A stretch of DNA of 64,000 bases, from the NCBI GenBank assembly GCA_019915015.1, contig JAHBBC010000031.1, positions 124,001-188,000 of the forward strand. The letters run 5' to 3'. Both the position numbers and the translations under genes were made by a program. A model generated the notes under the pieces. The model did no database searches. It was not told the DNA's origin and was given only the letters and a program-made list of their open reading frames with translations. Below, one piece after another: positions 57,953 to 64,000 of this stretch. This DNA comes from Auriscalpium vulgare (lineage: Eukaryota; Basidiomycota; Agaricomycetes; Russulales; Auriscalpiaceae). Each line of letters opens with the position of its first letter. Position 1 is the stretch's first letter.

Positions 57953-58782
57953 CGATTGTTGGTGGTTCGGTTTGCCCATGGAGCAGCATTGCGTGCCTGC
58001 TGCGTTCGGTGAGTACATAATGAATAAAAGTGATTGCCCGGGATCCATACGAGACAGCTGGCGCTTGCCCGAGCTGCGCAGAATCACCACCCTGCCGCGC
58101 GACGCATGCAACATTGCTCTCAACATAAACGTATGAGCACACACCAATCTGTCAATCACGCCACGCGGCATCTGTAGCCCTGCCCGAGTACGCTGTGGAC
58201 GGGCGCGCAGACAAAAGACGCCCTGGGAAATTGAACGTCTGAACGGCGCGCATCCGATAGATCTTGCGTATACGTGCGTAGCTGCCCTAGGCGGATCTGG
58301 CTCCACCGCTTCGGGTCGCGTACGTAGTTGCTTTAGAGTGGACTTCCGTCGGAACTGCATTGCTACGACGGCAACAAGAATGAATGAACAATATCGCGCT
58401 TGAAGTGAGCTCATCGCCTGATCAAATACCCATTGCACCCGCGAGACTGCAATATTGCGCCGCTAACAGCAGCAAATATATTATTGAATACTCCGAGTCC
58501 AATATTATTGAGTATGTGCGAGTATGTACGAGTAGGTATATACGGGGAGCAGAATGCTAGGTCCATGCGATTACGTGATAATGTAAGGTTCCTAGGCAAC
58601 AACATCGCGGACGCAGTGCTATTTGATACAGGAGGGATTGCAGCGAGAGCACGAGAGCACTGATGTCAAATCAGTTGGCTGGTAAGTGAGAGCGGGGATA
58701 GAGGTGACGAATATTAGCCATTTCCGTTGTATGGCGGTTTTTAAGGGTCCTATGATAAGGAGAGAAGGCGAAAGTAGAGGAG
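57953..58782. other. Convergent intergenic region
   Basis: 830 nt between the stops of MoaC (+) and the acetyltransferase (-). An AT-rich part near 58477-58545 has two imperfect copies of ATATTATTGAATACT. No gene seen. Confidence 0.5.
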
Positions 58783-60010
58783 TTACCAGTGGCCTCTGGG
58801 TGCACCGGTCACGAAACCGAGCTCGAGCGCGTCCTCGACGCCCTGGGGCTTGTCCTTGCCGCATAGTCCGACAAACCCGACGCGGTCATACACGCGCTGG
58901 GCGCTGTTCGCGTGTCCAACGTACAGGGTCACGGTGCTCTTTCCACAATCGAGCAGAAGCCTGTGCACACATCGTTAGAACACTGCATACTCCGGTGCTG
59001 ATAGGGGCTGGCTTACCTGCGGGTGACATCGCGGACGAGGTGCTCGGCAAAGCCTCGGCGCCGCCACCGTGGCGTTGTGTACACCTTTGTGATAGCACTG
59101 ATGGTCTGCGTGGAGCGCGTGACGGCGCAGATGGTCGTCACCTCGCAGTCCGCCTCGTAGATCCAGATGCAGCCCTTGCCGACGAGTTCCCGCGCCTCGA
59201 CGCGGCCACTCTCGATGGACATCGGGAAGTATATCTAGTGGACAGATCCATCAGCACGCGTGGGACCGAAGACCATAGAGGCGCACGCACCGAGTCGTCG
59301 GCAAATTCTTTGCAGAGCTGCGCAACCCCTTCGAGATCATCCGCCGTCGCACGCCGAATGTTGTGACCCACGGGCAGCGGCCCATCGTGCTCGATGAATG
59401 TGCCGAGCGTGCAGTATGTGTACGAGGCCGCGTAGAACGGCTCAGGCTCGATGGATAGCCCCGTGATGTCGGACCAGAACTTGCTGAACATCTTGACGAG
59501 GGGCGTCATGCCGAAGACGGAGAAGACGCGTTCGCGTGGGACGAGGTGGGCGAGCTCGTCGGTGACGAGCTCGACGCGAGGTACTAACCACGAGGAGGAG
59601 AGTTGTGCAGGGTTTCTGGGTGTCCAGAGGAAGATGGGGTAGTCGCCGAGTGTCCAGTTGACGCAGGCCAGCACGAGGTCGAGCGTGGGCTGGACGAAGG
59701 GGGAGGGAGACGACCAAACAGTGAGCCAAAAGGGCTCGGTCTTCTGGGCACACGAGTGCACCTGGCCATGGGAGACCTTCATTGAATTCGATGCGCTCCA
59801 CCACCGGCGCACGTCTGACTCGTTGATGAAGTGACAGCCGGTCAGCGCAGCTTCGCTGCCGAGCAGCTTGAGCGCGTGCGCGAGGACGATGTTGGCGGAA
59901 CCTTCATGGCGGCGGAGAGTGGGGAAGGTCGCGTCGAGGAAGTCGGCAGCGGAGTCGTGGCGCACGACGATGGTGTTCGGGTTGGAGTGGATGGGGGTGA
60001 GGCCAGGCAT
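58783..60010 (-). CDS. GNAT-fold N-acetyltransferase
   Basis: The ATG at 60010 gives MPGLTPIHSNPNTIVVRHDSAADFLDATFPTLRRHEGSANIVLAHALKLLG. The N-terminal half is a partner domain seen in fungal GNAT proteins (WLTVWSSPSPFVQPTLDLVLACVNWTLGDYPIFLWTP). The acetyltransferase part starts at IRRATADDLEGVAQLCKEFADD. It continues GCIWIYEADCEVTTICAVTRSTQTISAITKVYTTPRWRRRGFAEHLVRDVTRR, with the acetyl-CoA loop R-R-R-G-F-A. It ends LLLDCGKSTVTLYVGHANSAQRVYDRVGFVG, the beta-bulge and C-terminal N-x2-A-x3-Y-x3-GF motif. Two introns, near 59230-59290 and 58965-59015. The acceptor substrate is unknown. Confidence 0.87.
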
Positions 60011-61918
60011 CAGAGAAGGAGAGGAGCCGAGGAAGAGGTATGTGAGAAGAGAGCTCTGGAGAAGGATAGTGAATATGATACTGATACAGCCCACATACCA
60101 CAGCGGCCTTTATAGCCCAGCATCGCGACAGACGATTGAGGCACGACCTGCGAGGTACCGGCGGATGCGGCGCAGGTATTGAGAACCTGTGCATGCTAAA
60201 ATCGGCTGAGCGAGACGGAGAACGAGAGATTGGTGAGCGGTTTGCAGGCGACGAGTATAATGACTCGAGACGCGAGTGAATGGGCGCCGGGGGCGATGAG
60301 GCGCCGTACGCGCTACTACCTCCGGAGACATATGGGGAGCAATTTGCGTGGGCTCGGCTGGAGTCACGACTGCCTGCGGCTGGGAAGCGAGGCACTAGTA
60401 GCGGGTGGCAGCCAAGTGGCGAAAACCAGATAGAGAGTGTGCTGTCCGTGGTGGCGAGCAGAGGCTGAGGACACGGGCGGCCTGTCGCCTGGACGGACGA
60501 ATGCGCGGGCTGGCCGAGTCGCCCCCAGCGCAAGAAGGTCCGAGGCGAGATGCATAGCGATGGCGGCGAGATGATACGGGTGGTTACGAGCGGGACTGGG
60601 TTCGTTTCAGGACTTTGCTGTGCGACGGGCGCAGACGCCCACGGTGCACGTGGTCCTCGGCGACGTCCTCAACTCTGCCACCTGTTTCGCCGGGCTCCTT
60701 CCTCTCCGCAGGCCCGCAGCCACCCGCCGAATGGCAGCCCTCGACCTCCTCAAAGCCTCGTGAAACGCACCGCACGACATCTCCTCCGCGCAGCCGACGT
60801 CACTTTCGTGTTGATGCGCCTAAGTCATCCGCCTGCGCACTCCGCCAGCCCCGAGTGTCCAGAAATGCTACGCGTCCGCCCCGGCTGCTGGCGGTTCACG
60901 CGGAGCCCTGCTCCTGATGGCGGCCCATACAAGCCTATACAACATTATTGGCGATTAAAGATCTCCGGCCTGCCGCGTGCAGCCCCATCCGCGCCGACTG
61001 TCACCTCTCGTAACAGACAGAGTCTATCGCATCCCCTGTGAGCGTGTCCATCTGCGCCCATGAGACGAATAGATCATGGCCCCCATAGTCCTTAGACGCT
61101 GATCGTCCGGCGCGCGCGCCTGTCGTCATCCCAAACTTGGATGGCCACGTCCCCCGGACTGGGGAGTCGGCATGGGGGTGCACCGGTTGGTGGTGGTTCA
61201 AACTGATTGAGGCCGCCACGCGCAGTTCTAGGCACCATCGGCGGACATCATCGCAGCGGCCCGTCAGTGCTGCGTAGCGTGGAAACCCTTCGTGGCCATC
61301 CCGGTAATCCTTCAAGAACGGAGCGAAATGGGCGCCAGGGATGGTGTCTTTGCCATGCCAAGAAGGCTACGGCGATTTGATCTGACAGAATGTGTCCCTG
61401 TCCCGCGCAGCAACGATCAAGGGCATCCCCGCGACGATACAGGAACATGCTTAGCTTAGGGGTTTGCGGCGCGCAACTCGCAAGATCGCCTGCAAAGATG
61501 TTGAATCCCCACAGGAGCACTTTTCAACCGATACGAAAGAACGCGCTCGGTACGAATAGAGCATCTCGGCAGTGACAGGATGTACCAGGGGGCCTGGTGG
61601 CAGGGCATGCATGCATCCACACCAGAAGTACGTACCTGTCTGGTCCATACGAATAACGGATATGAACGGCCCACTACGCCACACGCGTTTGCGTCGGTAC
61701 CTCGAAAAAGCGTCAGAACGACCACTCTGGAGTGCACTGGCTTGAACGAGAACAACGACACCGGGCCCAGCACACCGCATCGCGATGGCCGGCCGGTATC
61801 CCCACGGTCAACTGTGTCCGACGCAGACGGCGGCCGCACAGCCCGCGCCACTCGCGCACGGCGGCGTGCCAGTGCCACCCTGCACAAGGATGTGATTTAT
61901 TGTGCATATGTAACATCA
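60011..61918. other. 1.9-kb stretch without a supported gene
   Basis: Several open frames of 60-160 codons occur on both strands (for example 60550-61041 plus), but they are Arg/Pro/Ser-rich shadow-like frames without family motifs or matching splice chains. No terminal repeats or tRNA were seen. Confidence 0.4.
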
Positions 61919-62574
61919 CTACTTGACGAACGATGTCAGGCGGGTCAGGATCTCGTCCTCCACGAGCTGCCCGACCGGTTGCCCCTGGAAGGCACCGTCA
62001 GCGCCGGGCCGTCGCGCGGCCAGTGTCAAAGCGACATGCTCACATCCCGGAGGCGCACAATGGTCGGTACGCTCTGCACGTCCCACCCCATGCCGCGGAA
62101 ATAGCTCGCGGGCGTCTTCCATCTTTCGCAGCGCCACAGTGAGCCGAACAAAAGACAGAAGTGCACTGCATGAGCACGCGGGACCTCCATACGCAATCAA
62201 AACGCGACGCACTCTGGCTTCTGCCCGACGTAAATGATGAGTCCAGAAGGGCCCTCCGGAGGCGCGAAGGTGCGCTCGACCACGTCCTCGACGGCGCGGC
62301 AGTCCTGAATACGAACGACGCCAGCGGCACGGGCGGTAGCGCCGAGGTCGCGTAGGAAGTACAGTCAGCTCCGAGTCGGCGTATTGTGATAGGCGGGGCA
62401 CCGCCCGAGGACGCGGACGGATGGGTCGGGTGGCAGGCGACGGAGAATGCAGGTACTCACAGGGCACCACATCACGCCCTTGTCGTCGCGCGACGAGTAG
62501 AAGATGGCGAAATCCTCCTTCACGTCTGCGAACGAGGCCAGTGCGAGCGGATCCTCGGCGATGTTCAGCGGCAT
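61919..62574 (-). CDS. Thioredoxin-fold protein, TXNDC17-like
   Basis: A small redox protein. The ATG at 62574 gives MPLNIAEDPLALASFADVKEDFAIFYSSRDDKGVMWCP. An intron of about 155 nt ends in attcag near 62325 and joins to DCRAVEDVVERTFAPPEGPSGLIIYVGQKPE. This rebuilds the active site W-C-P-D-C, the signature of the TXNDC17 (TRP14) group, rather than the WCGPC of thioredoxin. Later exons give NYFRGMGWDVQSVPTIVRLRD (the cis-Pro loop in SVPT) and QPVGQLVEDEILTRLTSFVK. Two further introns near 62115-62195 and 61990-62055. The length, about 130 residues, fits the family. Confidence 0.88.
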
Positions 62575-63460
62575 GTTGGGACCAAATATCTGTGATTTAG
62601 CACTGGGATATTGACGGTCTGACGGTCACGGAGGAGATCAAGAAGGGGATCAGGAAGAGATGGCGGGCGGAACTCGAAGGACGCGTGAAGATGAATCACG
62701 GAGGAGTGGTAGTATGATGTAGGATGACTAGGCCGCGGCCGACTGGATGCTATGTCGCAATCTGCGTCAAGTCTGTGTCATCCACTTGGTTCAAGTCGAC
62801 AGCGATGCTCCGGCGTCCGCTGTCTAGCATCCACAGTGGTGCGACGTCCGCGAGCTGCGGGTCGGACACCTTGAGTCAACTGCAAAATCATATCGGCAAC
62901 CAAGACAGTATGTACTTTGATACGCGGCGCATATATTTATCGTCACCCCCAACGACGAAAGCCAACGGACAGAGGCGGCCTCTCGTCGGCTAATAATCAG
63001 AACAACTAAAGCTCAAGCTAACTAAGACTACTTCCTCGCCGCCTGCCACCTAAAAAGCCATGCGTCACAAAAGCCCCTTGTGCTCCTTCCGGACAGGCTG
63101 GGAGTGCATATCATTCGATCGTAGAGTGCTTGAAATCTAGTCCATGTCTCTCTAGTATTCGACCGAATTTATATGGCCCCAAACCCACAGCACGATTGGT
63201 ATACAGGGCAGATGCAGAGCAAATAATGTAGGCGTGCAGCGAGCGAGAAGATGTCAAAAGAAAAGAGGTGGTGAGTATCTACATCACGAAGACGCATTAT
63301 GAGCACCGCAACGACGGGTCAGGCAGCTAATCAGTAATCAAAATGAAGTGTATGAACGGCAGGTAAATGGTCCGGTCCCCGAGAAACTGTCCGTGTGCAC
63401 CAAAAAACCCTTGTCGACCCGCAGAGTGTACTCAATTGGCCCTCGCAGAAGCGCTCGCGC
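62575..63460. other. Intergenic, no gene seen
   Basis: 886 nt of AT-richer sequence between the TXNDC17-like start and the 3' end of the next minus-strand gene. No supported gene. Confidence 0.5.
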
Positions 63461-64000
63461 TTAGTACGAGCCACCGTATGAGCTCCCCGACGAGCCACCG
63501 TACGAGCTCCCTGATGAGCTATCGTACGAAGAGCCACCGTACGAACTCCCTGATGAGCTATCGTACGAGGAGCCGTACGAGGAGCCGCCGTACGACGAGT
63601 CAGACGACTTGGTGGCGGAGGCCTTGTACGAGCTCGTCGTCCACGAGGGCGAGGGCGACGCGTACGTGTTGTACGAGTTGCTGTTGCCACTGCTCAGGCC
63701 CCAGTTGCTCGACTTGCACTGCAGAAGCATGTCAGCGGCGTCTTCACACGAGGGCGGCAGATATAACCCGTACCTTGCCGAGGCACTCCGCAAGTGCCGT
63801 CTCAGAGACGGTTTCAGTAGCGGTCTTTGTCTGCGTCGCGGTGAAGGTCTGCAGGTAGGTGTGCTGCTGCGTGACGGTCGCCGTGAGAGTGTTGACTTGG
63901 GTCTTGGTCTGACGCACGGAAGGCAGTTAGCGAGATGTTCCGAAGAAATCGGACGTGAGCGCACATTGTCAATGACCTCAGTCTTCAGGTACGTGGAGAA
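63461..64000 (-). CDS. Gly/Ser/Tyr-repeat protein, 5' end outside the window
   Basis: The stop is at 63461; the gene runs off the right edge. Visible exons read TKTQVNTLTATVTQQHTYLQTFTATQTKTATETVSETALAECLGK and, after an intron near 63720-63775, CKSSNWGLSSGNSNSYNTYASPSPSWTTSSYKASATKSSDSSYGGSSYGSSYDSSS. The end is built of repeats of SSYGGSSYDSSSG and closes GSSGSSYGGSY. Thr/Ser-rich and then Gly/Ser/Tyr-rich composition fits a secreted or cell-wall protein with O-glycosylated regions. The N-terminus is not visible, so a signal peptide cannot be tested. Function unknown. Confidence 0.65.
   Translation of the reverse strand, partial: FSTYLKTEVIDNVRSRPISSEHLANCLPCVRPRPKSTLSRRPSRSSTPTCRPSPRRRQRPLLKPSLRRHLRSASARYGLYLPPSCEDAADMLLQCKSSNWGLSSGNSNSYNTYASPSPSWTTSSYKASATKSSDSSYGGSSYGSSYDSSSGSSYGGSSYDSSSGSSYGGSSGSSYGGSY
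63463..63600. repeat. Coding tandem repeat
   Basis: Imperfect repeats on the plus strand, with units such as GAGCCACCGTACGAGCTCCC and TGATGAGCTATCGTACGA. They encode the Gly/Ser/Tyr tail of the minus-strand gene. Confidence 0.7.

Noticed and set aside
60550..61041. Plus-strand open frame of 163 codons
   Set aside because: Arg/Pro/Ser-rich composition typical of shadow frames in GC-rich DNA. No motif, no splice chain and no neighbour logic.

Overview
The window looks like nuclear DNA of a filamentous basidiomycete, probably an Agaricomycete. It is GC-rich, the genes are dense on both strands, and nearly every gene is cut by several introns of about 45-65 nt with gt...ag ends. Products are eukaryotic and fungal: Sed5 syntaxin, Mediator Med7, SF3a2, Rrp5, Nop6, Tea1/Kel-type kelch protein, mitoribosomal mS23 and NIPSNAP. 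No rRNA, tRNA, CRISPR or viral gene was recognised. Spans for spliced genes run from start codon to stop codon and include introns.

Left part (1-18.5 kb): a damaged mitochondrial-type seryl-tRNA synthetase; an ankyrin/CCCH zinc-finger protein (-); NAD-dependent glycerol-3-phosphate dehydrogenase (-), divergent from SED5 (+); an Fpg-type DNA glycosylase (+); NOP6 (-), divergent from a short-chain dehydrogenase (+); a TRAPPC2L-like sedlin protein (+); an unknown Ser/Pro-rich protein (-); and mS23 (-).

Middle (18.6-43.8 kb): two paralogous acyl-CoA ligases ending in SKL and AKL bracket a BCL7-like chromatin protein and MED7, all on the minus strand. Then come a membrane nitrilase resembling apolipoprotein N-acyltransferase (+), three proteins of unknown function, SF3a2 (-) with a 4-nt first coding exon and an 8-nt second one, and RRP5 (+).

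Right part (43.9-64 kb): a large kelch/coiled-coil cell-end protein (-); a 1.16-kb element with about 140-bp terminal inverted repeats that contain base-pair-covarying hairpins and enclose a small unknown gene; a lipase with a long disordered N-terminus (-); a NIPSNAP protein (-); MoaA and MoaC molybdopterin genes only 110 nt apart (+); a GNAT acetyltransferase (-); a TXNDC17-like thioredoxin-fold protein (-); and a Gly/Ser/Tyr-repeat protein running off the right edge (-).

The strongest candidates for something undescribed are the inverted-repeat element with its passenger gene (50019-51180) and the MOCS1-like MoaA/MoaC arrangement. Exon joins were inferred by eye from splice consensus and family conservation, so individual boundaries may be wrong by one exon.
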